Shown: positions 36,521-49,065, numbered from the stretch's first letter. The stretch is DNA of 64,000 nt from Rapana venosa (GCA_028751875.1 CM054141.1:63887711-63951710); one strand, 5' to 3'. The notes: generated by a model not told the origin, from the sequence alone. A program made the numbers and translations.

Positions 36521-37266
36521 TTTGGCTTGTTCTTGAAAAATGATATGCTGCCTCTTTTAAAACATATTTTCTTGATGATTTGTGTTTGGTGACTGATTGT
36601 GCTTTAAAACAGACCCTTCATTCCCACGGGTTAATGGAGAAAAGGGGTAACAAAGTAAATCAAAAGAAGCAACAAAAAAAGGCGTTTGCATCAGATTGGG
36701 AAAGCACCTCAAATTTGGGGGGCGGGGCCCTTACCCCAAGGAAAGGTTTTTTTTTTTCTCTAAAAAAAGACAGACCTCTCCCATCTTGAAGGTTTTTCCT
36801 CAATGATTCCGGCAAAATTTTAGAGAGGAAAAAAAGGGGCTGCTTAGTTTCCCCCAATCAACAAAAAATGAAAAATCTGCGTTGTTAACCCTGAACAGGA
36901 AAATAAATCTGAGGGAAAAAGCAATAGCAATCAGAAACTTGAAGTGTGTGGGGGGGGTGGGGTGTGTGTGTGTTGTGTGCGCGTGCGTGCGTGCGAAAGT
37001 GTGTGAGTGAGGAGTGCGTGCGGGGCATATATGTGGGTGTGTTTCCTGGGTCTGTCCCCTTTTTCTGTGTCTCTAAATCCTCTTTTTTTAAAAATTCATA
37101 GGTTGATTTTTTTGTTGGCATTTTTTTGAAAGGGGGATTTTTGTTTTTTTTTTTTGTTTTTTTGATAGCCCCCAAATTGGGGCCCCAGGCCGGATGAAAA
37201 AAAATTTTTGGTGAAGGTTTTTTTCTGTGCCCTTGGAAAAAAAGTTAATAAATAAATAAATGAATT
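36521..37266. other. Noisy DNA with a GT-rich patch
   Basis: GTGTGTG and GCGTGCGTGCG runs lie between about 36944 and 37020. No gene supported. Confidence 0.45.
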
Positions 37267-37395
37267 CTTTCTCTCTCTCCCCTTCTTCCTTCTCCTCCCC
37301 TTTTCCTCTCTCTCCTCTTTTACTCATCCTCTCTTTTTCCTCCTCTCTCTCCCTCTTTTTCCTTTCCCCCTCCCCAAACCCTTTTCCCCTTTCCC
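37267..37395. repeat. TC-rich polypyrimidine tract
   Basis: C/T only over most of the interval. Confidence 0.8.
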
Positions 37396-37574
37396 CTTTC
37401 GGGTGTCTTTTTCTCGGGGTTTCAAGCAAAATTTTAAATCTAACACATTTTCTTTGCAAAGGTTTTCCAGCCCAAAAGGGGGGTTAGACTAACTCCCTTT
37501 TTTTTACTCCCCCCCCCCAAAACTTTTCCCACTCCCTCCCCTTTCTTACCTCCTTCCCCCCCACTTTTCCCCCT

Positions 37575-37715
37575 TTCCCCTTGCCTGTCTTGTGTGCTGA
37601 CCTTGCCGACTCTGCCAACAGACTTTTTTCCCCTTTCCCTTTTCCTTCTTTCCTTCCCCCCGTCGTTTGAAACCTGATGGTCAAAAAGATTTTTGATGCA
37701 GTTGATGAAAGGGGC
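37575..37715. repeat. Dispersed ~140-bp module, copy 2, noisy
   Basis: CTTGTGTGCTGACCTTGCCG, ACTCTGCCAACAGAC and CCTGATGGTCAAAAAGATTT match 19050-19188 in the same orientation. Confidence 0.65.
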
Positions 37716-38029
37716 GCCATTTGGATGTAGGGGTTTTGTTGTGTGTTTTTCCAACTGTCAGGCTCTGTCTGGTGCCCCTTTTGGGCTTTTCTGTTTGTCT
37801 AAAATGTAACGGCCCGGGGGGGCTCCTGTCGGGCCTTTTGTCGGGGTGCTGTCTAAACCCCCATCTCTCTTCTCCTCTCCCCCTTCCTCTTCTCCAGTTT
37901 TGTTTTGGGTTTTTTGGTTAATTTGGTTTTCCATCCTTTGATTTTTTTTTTGGAATGGGGGATGGATAAAAAAAAAACCCATTGTGTGCGCTTATTCATT
38001 CCCCCTCTTTTGAAAAGTTTCGTTCCAAG

Positions 38030-38236
38030 TTCTCTCTCTCTCTCTCCTCTCTTCTTTTCTCCCCTTTTCTCTCTCTCCTCTCTTCTCTCTCTCTCCCCTC
38101 CCCTCTTTCTCTCTTCTCTCTCTTCTCTCTCTCCCCCGCTCGCTCGCCCCGCCCTTTAAGTTCCAAGTTCTCTCTCTCCCCTCTCTCTCTCCCCTCTCCT
38201 TCTCTCTCCTCTCTCCCCTCTCTCTCTCCTCTCTTC
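38030..38236. repeat. (TC)n polypyrimidine tract
   Basis: CTCTCTCTCTCC units with CCCC; a short CGCTCGCTCGCCCCGCCC insert near 38136. Confidence 0.9.
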
Positions 38237-38239
38237 TAA

Positions 38240-40184
38240 ATGACAGCAAAAAACTTATTTTAAAAATTTTCCGTTAAAAAAAAATAAAAACCCAATGTTC
38301 CTATATGCTGAAGAAATAGGGGGAATAAACGGGTTAGAAACATAGAAAAAGGGGGCACTTTTTTGGGTGAAAAGAAAAAAAAAGGTTTTTTTCCTAGGGG
38401 GAAATTTTTTTCCCCAAAAACCAAAGAAAAAACCAAATTTTAAATTTTGGTAAATGGGGGGAATTGGGTTTTTAGGGTTTTTTTTTTCCAAAATTTAAAG
38501 TAAAAATTTCTTTTTAAAAGGGGGTTAACCCCTTTGGCCTAAATTCACGTTTAAAATTTTTAAGAAATAATTTCAGAAGATACCTTGGCCTTTTTCCAAA
38601 TGTTCAATTAAAGTTTCCCCCTCCATAAAAAAAGTAATGTATAAGGTTTTTTAAAATTGTTTTTTTTAAAAAATTTTGGGGAAATGAAAACTTTTTGCTT
38701 TTTTAAAAGAGGATTTGGGGGAAATTTTTAAAAATTTGGGGTTTTTTTTTTTTTTTCTAAGGAAACAAAACCTCAAAACACAAAATTTTTTTTAAATCAA
38801 AGAGTTTTTGAAAAAGCCAAAAAATTTTTTAAAATTTTGGATTATTTTTTTTTCCGGGGCCATTTCCATTTTGGGTTTGCCCCCCCTAAACTAAAATTAA
38901 AAAGGGAAAAAACTTTTTTGCCCATTTTGAAAAATAAAGAAAATTGAAAGAAAATTTTTTTGCCTAATTTTTGTTGTTTAAAGGTTTTAAAAGGGAATAA
39001 ATTCCCTTGCATTTGAAAAACCCAAACCCATAACACAAAAATTTATCAAATTGTTTTCCTCAACCCCAAGAAAAGTATTTTCCCTTGACTTTTAAATTCC
39101 CCTTCTTGTGGGTGTGCATTGTTGGGGGTTTTTTTGTCTTGTTTATGTCCCCCCTTCTAAATTTTTTCCTTTATTTGAACAAAAATTTGTGTCCAGATAA
39201 CTAAATCAAATTAGTTTATAAATTTATTAAACATTTTTTTCAAGCTAAATTTAATTTTTTTTAAAAAAAGGCCAAAACTTTTGGGGGTTTGTGTTTTTTT
39301 TTGGGGGTTTTTGGGGTGGTTTGTTTTCAACCTTTTTTGAAAAAAAAAACTTTTCCCCAATTTGAAGCAAACCCAAAGGGAAAATTTTTATCATTTGGAA
39401 ATTTTAAACAGTTTTGGGTTTCAAAAAACAAACCAAAAAAATTTAAGCAAAAAACAAAACCCTATTTCAAAGTTTTTTATATAAACCAAGAAAGTAAAAT
39501 TAATTTAAGTGGGGAATTTGGTTATTTTTCCGTAAAATTTTTAAATTTTCTTTTGAAATTGGGAACCAAACCGAGGTAAATTTTTTAAACCCTTTTTTGG
39601 GTTATAATTTTCGGGTTTCTTTTTCCTGCTGCTGCTTAACCCCAAAAAAATTTAAATTGCAAAAATGGTTAATGAAAAATAAATTGTTTTAAAAGGAAAA
39701 ATTTTTTTAAAGGGTTTAATCCTAAATCTTCCAAATAAGGGCATTGAGGCCCCAAGGGGATGTCTTAAACCATTTTCCCAAGTTCAACAATTTAAAATCC
39801 CTTTACCCCGCACGTGAAAAGAAAACGAAAAAAAAGTTGTTAAAAATTTTTTTAAAAGAAAAAACCCAAAAAATCCCAAAAAGGGGGGAAAACCAAGTAC
39901 ACAAAAAACAAAAATAAAAAGCAACCATAAAAAAACCCCCAACAAAAAAGGTCCCCCGGGGCCTTTGGGGAAAAAAAGGCTCCCAGGGGGAAAAAAGCCC
40001 CAAAACCCAAAAATAAAAACCCCCCCCCCCCCCTTCCCTCTTCCCCCCCCCCTCCCCCTCCCTTTTTTTACCCCCTCCTGCAACGTAACTTTTCCCCTAT
40101 CAGTAGGTTTTTCTTTTAAAATTTTTTCCGGGGACAACTTTTTTGTTCCCGGTGGGTTTTTTTAAAGTACGAAACTAAAAAATT
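38240..40184. other. Noisy A/T homopolymer-rich DNA
   Basis: Dominated by AAAA, TTTT, GGGG and CCCC strings. C-rich tract at 40021-40075. Nothing supportable. Confidence 0.45.
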
Positions 40185-40390
40185 TTTAATGTAAACACGG
40201 GACCTAAAGTTTATCATCTCAACCGAAAGACTAGCACACGGACCCCCAAAACTCTTGGGTCTAATGGTTGGGGGAAAATTTTTGGGGGCCCCAAACCCGG
40301 GGATTAAACCCAAACCGCACACTTCTGCCCCGGACTTTGCGTTTTCCCAGACAGGCCTTTAAACCTCTAGCCCAAACCGATCCCCCACAG
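40185..40390 (-). mobile_element. Family B SINE, 5' half, degraded
   Basis: The minus strand reads GGGGGATCGGTTTGGGCTAG (head), then GCAGAAGTGTGCGGTTTGGG, TTTAATCCCCGGG (box-B region) and CTAGTCTTTCGGTTGAGATG. This is the same order as 15386-15555. The part after the AGGTCCCGTGT point is missing or unreadable. Confidence 0.75.
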
Positions 40391-42154
40391 AAGAAGGTGG
40401 GGCGGGAAAACCCCCGGGACAAGGAATGCCACTGTGGTTTCGTGGCAGCGTTTTCTACGGGGATATTTTCGGCATAAATTTACAGCAGTGATGCCTTCTC
40501 GCGGGCCCTCCCTCCCAACTATTTGGGCTGATCGTTGCACCTTTTTTTCCTGAGAAATTTTTTTGGAAATTAACTCCCTTTTTTAAAGCAGAATGTCCTT
40601 TTCCCGTTGTTCATTCTCACAGGATGGGGGAGGGGGGTTTTCCCTTTTGGGTAAAGGACAGCCGTCCGTCTGTTCTGGGGTTTTAATGTCCCCTGCAAAC
40701 ATGCCGCGGATGTCCCCTTTTCTTTTTTTCCTTTTCTGTTTGGGGCGTTTTTCCCTGTAAAATTTAAAAAGTCTGTAGCTGGGTCTCCCCTGTTTTCTGT
40801 TTTTTTGTTCCCCTGTTTCTTTTCTGTGCCTCTCCCCTCTGTCTTCTGTCCCCTTTCTCTGTTCTATCCAGGCCTCTATTCTTTTTTAAAACCCATTTTT
40901 ATGAGACAGGGACAAGTCATTTAAACTGCCCAAATTATTCTTTGCGTTGTTTACTAACTGTGTTTGTGTTATATTTTGGGCCTTTTTCTCTGGTGAAATT
41001 TTTAAAATTTTGTGTTTTTACACGAAAGGCCTTAAACTTTCTGTTTTTTTTTTTTTTTACTTTTTCTTTCCTTTTACCCCCATTTTCTAGATATTTTCAA
41101 GCTGCAGAATTGATGAAACACTGAATAAAGCCCGATTTTTTTTAAAGTGTACCACAAAGCGTTTATTTATTTCTTTGATTTATGACTGAAACTTTGGGAT
41201 TGGCCATGAATTTTCACAATCATACGTTTTAAAAAGCTATACAGATTTTTCATGTCAAAAGATTTTTTGTGAGCCAAATGAGTTTTTGATAATAAAAAAG
41301 TGAAAAACATACCCATGTGTACCAAATAAATTTGGGAAAAAGTCACCTCCCAGTCAAAAAAGAAGCAATATCAGCACAGTAACAAAAAAATAACCCCATA
41401 GCGCTCCCTCTAGAATGTTTTTAAAGAAATAAGCACTTTTTCGATGTCTTTTATATCTTCTTTTTTCTTTGCGTTGGCCCCGTTCAACTTGCTATGATTT
41501 AATTGATTATTTTAAAGGGAAAACCTTTTTTTAGTGAAAGAATGACTTTAAAAAGACAGAGGAATAGCATGGGTTTCCCCTTTTTGGGTTTCTAGCTTAA
41601 GGACACCATGACTGTTTACTGCATAGGAAACCCCAGTTTTAGTCACTGAAAAATGTTAAAAGGGTACTGGCTTCTCTGTAATGCCAAAGTGTTTAAAATA
41701 CAAAAATTATCCCCTGGAGTACGAATTACAGATAACTGTTTTTGTTGTTTTTTTTCGTTTTTCTGTGATGTTTTTTGTTTGGGGAGGGATGAAACTCTGG
41801 GGTCTAATAAAAATCAATAAATTTAAAAATCACCTCTAATATAGTCTGATTTAAAAATGTATCATCCAGGGTTTTCCCGATAACCTGCCCATAGTCATGT
41901 GTTCAGCATAGATGCATGGCCTTTTGATAACTTTTTTTTTCCATGAATAACTTTTGGGAAAAATTTGGGAGTTTTTTTTCTTTATAAATTTTTTTCAAGG
42001 AATAATTTCATGGGTTTTTTACTTTCTGTTAACCCGCTAGCCTGTATAGAAAGTGTTAACAAAAAAAGGAGTAAATAAAAAGCCCGCCCCAGTGATAAAT
42101 TTTCTGGCCCCTTAAAGAAAGCGCAACCTTTTGTTCAGGGCAGTGGGGTTGTTG
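40391..42154. other. Noisy non-coding DNA
   Basis: CTGT-rich patch near 40790-40870, otherwise no recognised element. No frame worth calling. Confidence 0.4.
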
Positions 42155-43440
42155 TTGTTATCTTTCCTTCTGTTTTTAAACCCTTTTCTTTGGGTGCCAT
42201 TACCTATCTTCTGTTTTAAAACTATTTTTCTTTGTTTTATTACCCACCTTCTGTTTAAAACCCTTGTCTTTGCGCTATTACCTACCTTTTGTTTTTAAAA
42301 CCCTTGTCTTTGCTGCTATTACCTAAACCCTTTTGTTTTAAAACCCTTTTTCTTTTCTGCCCATTATCTACCTTCTGTTTTTAAACCCTTGTCTTTGCTG
42401 CTATTATCTACCTTCGTTTTTAAAACCCTTGTCTTTGCTGCTTTTATTAAACCCTTTTTTTTAAACCATTGTTTTGCTGCTATTATCTTCCTTCTGTTTA
42501 AACCATTTTCTTTTTCTGCTATTAAACACCTTTCCCGTTTAAAACCCTTTTCTTTGCTGCTTTTTATCAACCCTTTTTTTTAAAAACCCTTGTCTTTGCT
42601 GCCCTTAACCCCCCTTTTGTTTAGGTCAGTGTCCTTTTCTGCCATTACCCACCTTTTGTTTAGGGCAGGGGTCTTTTTCGGGTTTTTTTTACCACATTTT
42701 TGTTTGGTCATTTTACTTTGCTGCCATTACCCACCTTCTGTTTAGGTCAGTGACTTTGCTGCCATTACCCACCTTCTGTTTAGGTCAGTGTCTTTGCTGC
42801 TCTTACCCACATTCTGTTTAGGTCAGTGACTTTGCTGCCATTACCCACCTTCTGTTTAGGTCAGTGACTTTGCTGCCATTACCCACCTTCTGTTTAGGTC
42901 AGTGTCTTTGCTGCTCTTACCCACATTCTGTTTAGGTCAGTGACTTTGCGCCCTTACCCACCTTTTTTTTAGGTCTTTACTTTTCTGCCATTTCCCAAAC
43001 CTTTTTGTTTTAGGTCTTTTCTTTGCTTCCAAACCCACCTTCTGTTTTTGGTCAGTGTCTTTTTATCCTTACCCACCTTTTTTGTTTTGGTCAGTGACTT
43101 TTTCTGCTCTTACCCAATTTTTGTTTAGGGGCAGGACTTTGCGCTTTTACCCACCCTTTGTTTAGGTCAGTGTCTTTGCTGCTATTTCCTACCCTCTGTT
43201 TAGGTCAGTGTCCCTTTTCCGTCTTAAACCCCATTCTGTTTAGGTCAGTGTCCTTTTCTGCTTTTTACCCACATTTGTTTTGGGCGTGTCCTTTTCTGCT
43301 ATTACCCAACCCCCTTTTTTAGGTCAGTGTCTTTGCTTTCTCTACCCACAAACCCGTTTTGGCCCAAAATGTCTTTGCTGCTTTACCTTCCCTCTGTTTA
43401 GGGCAGTTTCTTTGCGCATTTTCCTACCCTCTTTTTGGTT
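42155..43440. repeat. Minisatellite, 38-bp unit, roughly 34 copies
   Basis: Between about 42721 and 42950 copies are near perfect, with TTTGCTGCCATTACCCACC and TTCTGTTTAGGTCAGTG repeating at exactly 38 bp. The flanking copies are noisier and shift to variants such as TTTAAACCCTTGTC. GTGACT and GTGTCT alternate between copies. Since 38 is not a multiple of 3, a protein repeat is unlikely. Confidence 0.92.
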
Positions 43441-43510
43441 ATTTTTTCTTTCGTTGTCTTGCGTAGGGGCCATATTTAAAAGTCCCTCTTCCTGTTTCAC
43501 CTGCCAAAAG

Positions 43511-44070
43511 CCGATGATGGAGATACCCCCTGGGGAACTCTTTTCCTATAAAGGAAAAACCCTTTTGGGTTTAAATCTTCCTGGAAAAAGGAGAATTTCC
43601 TGCTGGTTAACTCTATCCTATTAAAAGGAGATCCTTCTGACCCAAAATCCCATCCCAATAAAGGAGATACCCTTTTGGGGGAACTCTACCTGATAAATGG
43701 GGATACCTTCTGGTTAAAATTTTTCCCGATAAAGGGAAAATACCTTTTGGTTAACTCTAAACCTGATAATGGGGTAACCTTTCTGGTTAACTTTTATCCT
43801 GAAAAGGAGATAACCCTTTTGGTAACTCATACTGATAAAGGAGATCCCTTTTGGGTAACTCCAACCTAAATGGAGAACCTTCTGGGTAACTCCCATACTG
43901 ATAATGGAGATACCCTTTTGGTTAGCTTTTCCTGGAAAGAAGACACCCTTTTGGTTAACTCTTCCTGATAATGGAATACCTTCTGGTTAACTTTTTCTTG
44001 ATAATGGAGATACCTTTGGTTTTAAATCTAACTGATAAAGGAGATACCTTCTGGTTAATCATATCCTGAC
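43511..44070. repeat. Minisatellite, ~34-bp unit, about 16 copies
   Basis: Unit assembled from two parts, CTGATAATGGAGATACC and TTCTGGTTAACTCTATC, repeated with length variation of 32-37 bp caused by noise. It starts only about 70 bp after the 38-bp array ends and shares no obvious sequence with it. Confidence 0.9.
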
Positions 44071-44817
44071 CTATGGGGAACACTTTCCTTTTGCCCTTTC
44101 CCTGCATTAGTTCCACCCAATCTCTGTTTATTCTGGGGCCCCTTAAATTCAAGGGCTACTTTCCCCCTTCTTTTTCCCTATCCCCCAAAAATCCCTACTC
44201 ATCTTACTTCCCCCCTTTAAAACAAACCCCTCTTTGATTTTCTAGTGGCTCTGTGACAGAGGAAAAACAGCGTTAATGAAAAAAGGAGACTTGGGAAAAA
44301 AAGTTCCTGGGCCCCCCGCTGCTTAACTTTACCCCCCTTTTTGTTTTTTTCAGACCTCGTTAGGGGGGTGGCTCAGTTACTGTCTAACTTTTTCAAAGTA
44401 GGGGGGGCCATTTATTTCCCCTTCCCTTTTCTTTTAAAGGTCTTTTTCCCTCTATTTCGTTTTGGTGTCGGGGTCTTTTGGGCCTCGGGGGACTTTTTTT
44501 TTTTGAGGGCCCCCGCATGGTGACAGTGTTTTCTTTGTCTACATCCAGGGATTTTTTATTTTCTCTTGGTTTTGCTCTTAAAAACGGTCTCTTTTCCAAA
44601 GTTTTCCTGTTGTCTGTCTGTCTGTTTCCTCTCTCTAAGACGGGCCTTTTCCCTTTGCTCTCCCTGTCTCTGTCTTTTTGGGGAGCTATGTTACTTATTT
44701 TTAGACCGAGAGATAATCATCCCAAACCCTTTTTCCCTTTTGAATTTTGGGTAAATTTTCAAGAGTAAATAATTTTCTTTCAACGTTTGGCCAGTTTTAA
44801 AATTTAAAACGCTTTGA
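44071..44817. other. Noisy non-coding DNA
   Basis: Nothing supported except a short TGTCTGTCTGTCTG patch near 44610. The LINE-type 3' end follows. Confidence 0.4.
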
Positions 44818-44875
44818 TTTTTTTTTTGCGAGATTAGCGCTATATAAATTCTAATTATTATTATTATTATTATGA
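44818..44875 (+). mobile_element. L2-type LINE or SINE 3' end with (TTA)n tail
   Basis: GCGAGATTAGCGCTATATAA, then ATTCTAATTATTATTATT. Same terminus as 28861-28915 in the other orientation. No coding part recognised upstream. Confidence 0.65.
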
Positions 44876-46248
44876 AAACAGGTTTTTTTGTGGGTTTTTT
44901 TTAAACCCAAAAATTGCATTTGGTTTAAAAGAACCCCAGTTCATATCTTCTGCCCTCATTTAGGGCCATCCCCATGGGCGGGAAAGGGTTTGGGGGGGAG
45001 GGAAAACTGCTTTTTGACCTGATTAAACCCCCGGCCCCTTTATTTTGGATAGGGGCATTTTCCCCTGGGGCCCTCGTAAGTTTGCCTTCAGTTTGCTGAG
45101 AAAAAACTTTCCCCTGCCTCAGAAAGTCACATTTGCTGACCGGTGCTGATGAAAACTTTTTTTCTTGGGAAATAGGGTTCACAACCACAAATTGTAATGG
45201 TAGGAAAACAATATTTGAAAATTTGAAAAATATCCTTTCATACAACGGGTATTTAAAAAAATAACAATGATTAAACAAACGGGAGTTAGAAGGAAAGGGA
45301 AAACACGAAAAGCTTTAAAAAAAAGAAGAAAGGAAAGAGAAAAACGGAGAAAAAACACAGTATGTTATAAACTTCTGTGAATCATTTCCCTTTAAAAGCA
45401 GCAAGCAAAGATCACAAAAAACAAAGGTTTTCTGTTACTTCAATCATTTAGCAGTTACCCCAATCCCCCCTTTCATCACAGTTTAGGAGCACTGCAAAAT
45501 TTGGTCTTTGTGTTAACGCAGTATCGAGTCGCCCCTTTCTTTTTCCCCCTCTCAGTTTTTTTCTATAGTCAATTTGGGGTTTAAAAATGGAGGTTTTTTT
45601 TTTATGGAAAGTGATCCGCCCCTTAAAGAGTGGTTTTCTTGCTAATCAGGTCGAATGGTGCAAACAATTCCCTTTTGTGGGACACACCTAGCTACTTCAA
45701 CCAAATTGCCCCCTTTACTTTGAAAAAGGTATTGCGCTTTCCCGAAGCGAATTTGGTATCGTTCCTTTTATCTCGGATACTTGGGGATGCCCTCAATTGG
45801 GGGTGATCAAAGTGGTTTCGTTTGGGGACCCGTTCCCTGCGTGCCCGCCATTTTTCCCCGCCCTGGGGTTTTTTAAAAAACCCCGGGCCCGTGAAGATTT
45901 CCAGGCCCCGCCGGGCGGTTACAAGGGCGTGGGGTTTTGGGGATTGAATTGTGGTTAAGCTTTCCTGGGATGTTTTCCCTTTTCCAGGCAGAGTGTTACG
46001 CTTCCTCCCCGTTTTGGGGGTGTTTAAAGGGATGGTTTTTTTTCTTTTTGTGGGCCCTTTATGTGACACTTGATTTTAAAAAAGGTTTTTTAAACTTAAT
46101 CTAGCCAAACCACCTTAAAAGAAAGAGTGCCCGGGTTTAAAATTTACAAGGGGTAAAATTTGACTTTTGATTAAGTTTAAAATTTTGGGCAACCCCTTCT
46201 GGACTCCCAAAAGTGGCCCAGCCCGTTAGACCCTATGAACAAATGGGG

Positions 46249-46279
<31 letters not shown>

Positions 46280-47229
46280 AAGTGGGAGGGTGGAGGCCAC
46301 CCGTGGGCAGCCTGCATACTTAACCCTCCACGGGAAAACCCTTTGCCCAAAGGGCCCGCCCCAGAGAAAGTAAAAGAAAAAAGAAAAAGAGGAACAAGGG
46401 GGGAGGGAGGAGGGGGAAAGGGGGGGAGAAGAAGAAAAAAAAGAAGAAGAAGAAAAGAAAATTTTGAATTTTAAATGGCAAAAAATTTTTTCAAATGTAA
46501 AATATTTTTTCAATGCGAATTTTGTAATTTTTTTGAGTTTTATGGCTTTCCCTTTAAAAAATTTATATTCAATTAAAAAAAAATTTCCCCCTTTTCAATT
46601 TGTGGCCCGCGCCTGACGAAAACCGGGAAAAGTTAGTTGAAACCCTTTGGGAAAACCCTTTTCAAAGGGAGGTGACTGTTTCCAAAGCAAAATTTATCAA
46701 GAACAAAGAAAAAATAATCACCACTAAACCCATTCTGAAGTTGATCTCGTCTTTCTTTCTTTGTTTAAAAAAAGCCATTTTGGGAAAAAATTCAAAAAAT
46801 TTGCTAAAAACCCGGGGTGTTTTTTATTGGGTTTTGATTTTTTGTAAAAACATAATTCACAAAAATTTTTGTATTCAATTTAAAAATTCTTTTGCATTTG
46901 GGGGTTGTGAAATTCTCCAGCAGTCAGGGGGGCGCAAAAGTGAATGTTTCAGACTTTTGGGGTTTCAAGGGGAGGTTTAAACTATGAAGCCAATTCCCCT
47001 TTTAGGCAGCAAAAATGCAAAAAAGGGTTTTGGGCACGAAAATTTATCATCAAATCGGACCTGCCGTCCTGCTACTATTTAAATCACGTATTTGTGCAAT
47101 TCGAAAAACCCGTCCCCAAAATGCAAAAAACCAAACCCCGTTTTTGTCTCTCATTTTTTCACGTCTGGGGCTATTGCAATTCTCTTTTTGGGAGGTTTTG
47201 CCGGCATCATCTATTTTCCCCTCCCCTTT
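44876..47229. other. Noisy non-coding DNA
   Basis: Poly-G at 46239-46279 followed by a GA/GGG-rich stretch to about 46460. The minus-strand 125-codon frame at 45692-46069 has no recognised domain and lies in error-prone text. Confidence 0.4.
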
Positions 47230-47917
47230 AACACACACAAAAGTCCCGCAGCTCGACAGTTTCCGAAAGGGAAAAAATTGAGCACATTACCCCTCTCCCT
47301 TTCGATCCCTTTCCCCTGGGCCTTGCCACAAGATGAAAATATAAGGGTCCCGAAACCCCTTTTTTACCCAAAAGTCTCCACAAAAAAACCCTTTTTACTC
47401 GGGGAAAAAGTCTTTACTTGTCCCCTCCTTCTCGTTTCCCCTTTGCTCTGATGAAAATACCTTGTCCTTACAATTTCCTTGTTTCAACCAATCCAAGTTG
47501 GGGTCCTCTTTTTCTTTTTCGGGGCCCTCGATCTGGGGAAAGACCCCCCCCTCTCTCCCCTTTGCCAAAAGCCTTCTTATGACCCTTTAAAACCAGTCTC
47601 AAACAAATTTTTTTCCAAAATAAGGGTTTTCCCCTCCTGCTTTATCTCCCTAGCTGTTTCCCGCCTTTAACAGCCCAGATTCTATCGCCCCTTTCCGGGT
47701 GTGTGGGCCTGTGTGTATGTGTGGTGTGTGTGTGTTTTGTGTGGTGGTTGCTGCGTTCACTTTTGCACTTGTTGGAACAAATTTAAATTTTTACTGGTTG
47801 TATGACTGTAAGAATGAACTGAGTGCAAGAAATTTGATTTTTTTTTTGCAAGATTATAGCGCTAATAAATTCCTGGAAAATTTTTATTATTTTTATTATT
47901 ATTATTATTATATTTGA
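47230..47917 (+). pseudogene. Second L2/CR1-like LINE C-terminus plus 3' UTR, noisy
   Basis: Nucleotide order follows the 28.9-29.6 kb copy. CCGCAGCTCGACAG and TTGAGCACATTACCCCTCTC (IEHITPL) come first, then CTCCACAAAAAAACC. GGGGCCCTCGATCTGGG and CCCCCTCTCTCCCCTTTGCC are the GPS-WNDLPLSLR region. The UTR follows with GT-rich 47698-47745, ATTATAGCGCTAATAAATTC and (TTA)n to 47911. Frames are broken throughout. Clean-sequence identity with the first copy cannot be judged. Confidence 0.75.
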
Positions 47918-48689
47918 CATTTTTATCCCACCAAACTATCTGTCCCCTAGTCTGACGCCGTGGGGGAAAAGATTCCTTTTAGAGCAGGGAAATTAAAACG
48001 TCATTATTTTAATACGTCATTACTGTAAAACGTCAACCCGAAACCTATTGTTGATTTCCCGCCCAAAAATAAGCCTTTATTTCCCCTTTTGGGGGAGATT
48101 GTTTTGCCCCTTTATCCCAAAATCCCGGGTTTTTAGCCCCTTTCTAGTGGAGAATTTTTGCTCTCCCCAGATAATTTTAAGGAACTAAATAGAGACCCTG
48201 AAAAAAAATTTTGCCCTTTTTCCTTTATCTGCAAAAAGGGATCTCTGGGGATTTTGAACCCCTCGATAAAATAGTTCCCTTTATTTTTTTTTGCATTTAA
48301 AAACATAATTACTCCAAAAGTTTTTTCAACAACATGCTGATAATAAAGAAAATAATAGAAAAAGTACGGTTTGTTCTTTAGGTTTGGAAAACCACTTTAA
48401 TCAGGGGGTGATCCCTTTTGATTGATAGATTTTCCCCGCCATTTTATATTATCCTTATCTTTTATTTCCTTCTTTGGGAAGTCCAAAGGGAAATACGAAA
48501 GGAAAAACCCTTTTTTTAAAAATTAACCAAAATGCAAAAACAGGGTGCTGCGTCCATCAGCTAAACATAATTAATTTTAAAATATCTTTTTAGAAGATGT
48601 AAGGGTAGTAAAAAATATGTTCTTTTGAGCAGAAGGCCCCTTTGAGCCGGGTTATCCCCGTTTTGTAGCGTTAAACGAAAATGATGGTT
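47918..48689. other. Noisy non-coding DNA
   Basis: Three ACGTCA motifs near 47998-48035. No element recognised. Confidence 0.4.
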
Positions 48690-48880
48690 TTTTTACCAAA
48701 CCCGGGGACGGACCCCTTAGTCTGTCGCCCGGGTATTTCCCCCCCAGGCTGGTACCCCCTTTTACATGGGTGGAGTGGGAAAAAAAGGGGGTAAAATGTT
48801 TTCCCAAAACACAACACCGAGCCCAGCGGGGATCGAACCCGCGAGTAAAGGGGCACAAAAAAACCTCCCTTTCTGTGTTT
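48690..48880 (-). mobile_element. Family C tRNA-derived SINE, partial
   Basis: The minus strand reads GCGGGTTCGATCCCCGCTGG (box B), CTCGGTGTTGTGTTTTGGGA, CCCACTCCACCCATG and GGGGGTACCAGCCTGGG. The segment with CACTCCACCC and GGGTACC is one I know from widely distributed marine-invertebrate SINEs. The head beyond box B is unreadable. Confidence 0.7.
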
Positions 48881-48889
48881 TCCCCGGTC

Positions 48890-49065
48890 TTTTTTTTTTG
48901 ATGTTTTCTCTTGTCTCTCTCTCGGTTTGCCCGTCTTTGTCTGTCTTGTTGTCTGTTTCCCCTGCCTTTCTCCCCTTCTCTTTTCCCCTCCTCTCTCTCT
49001 CTCTTCTCTCTCTCCCCTCTCTCCCCTTTTCTTTCTCTCTCTCTCCTTTCTCTCTCTCCTTTGTA
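48890..49065. repeat. TC-rich polypyrimidine tract
   Basis: CTCTCTCT and TGTCTGTC units, imperfect. Confidence 0.8.

Noticed and set aside
42155..44070. CRISPR array
   Set aside because: Both arrays are contiguous tandem repeats without unique spacers, in eukaryotic DNA.
45692..46069. 125-codon minus-strand frame
   Set aside because: Lies in noisy text, has no recognisable domain, and frames here are shaped by consensus error.
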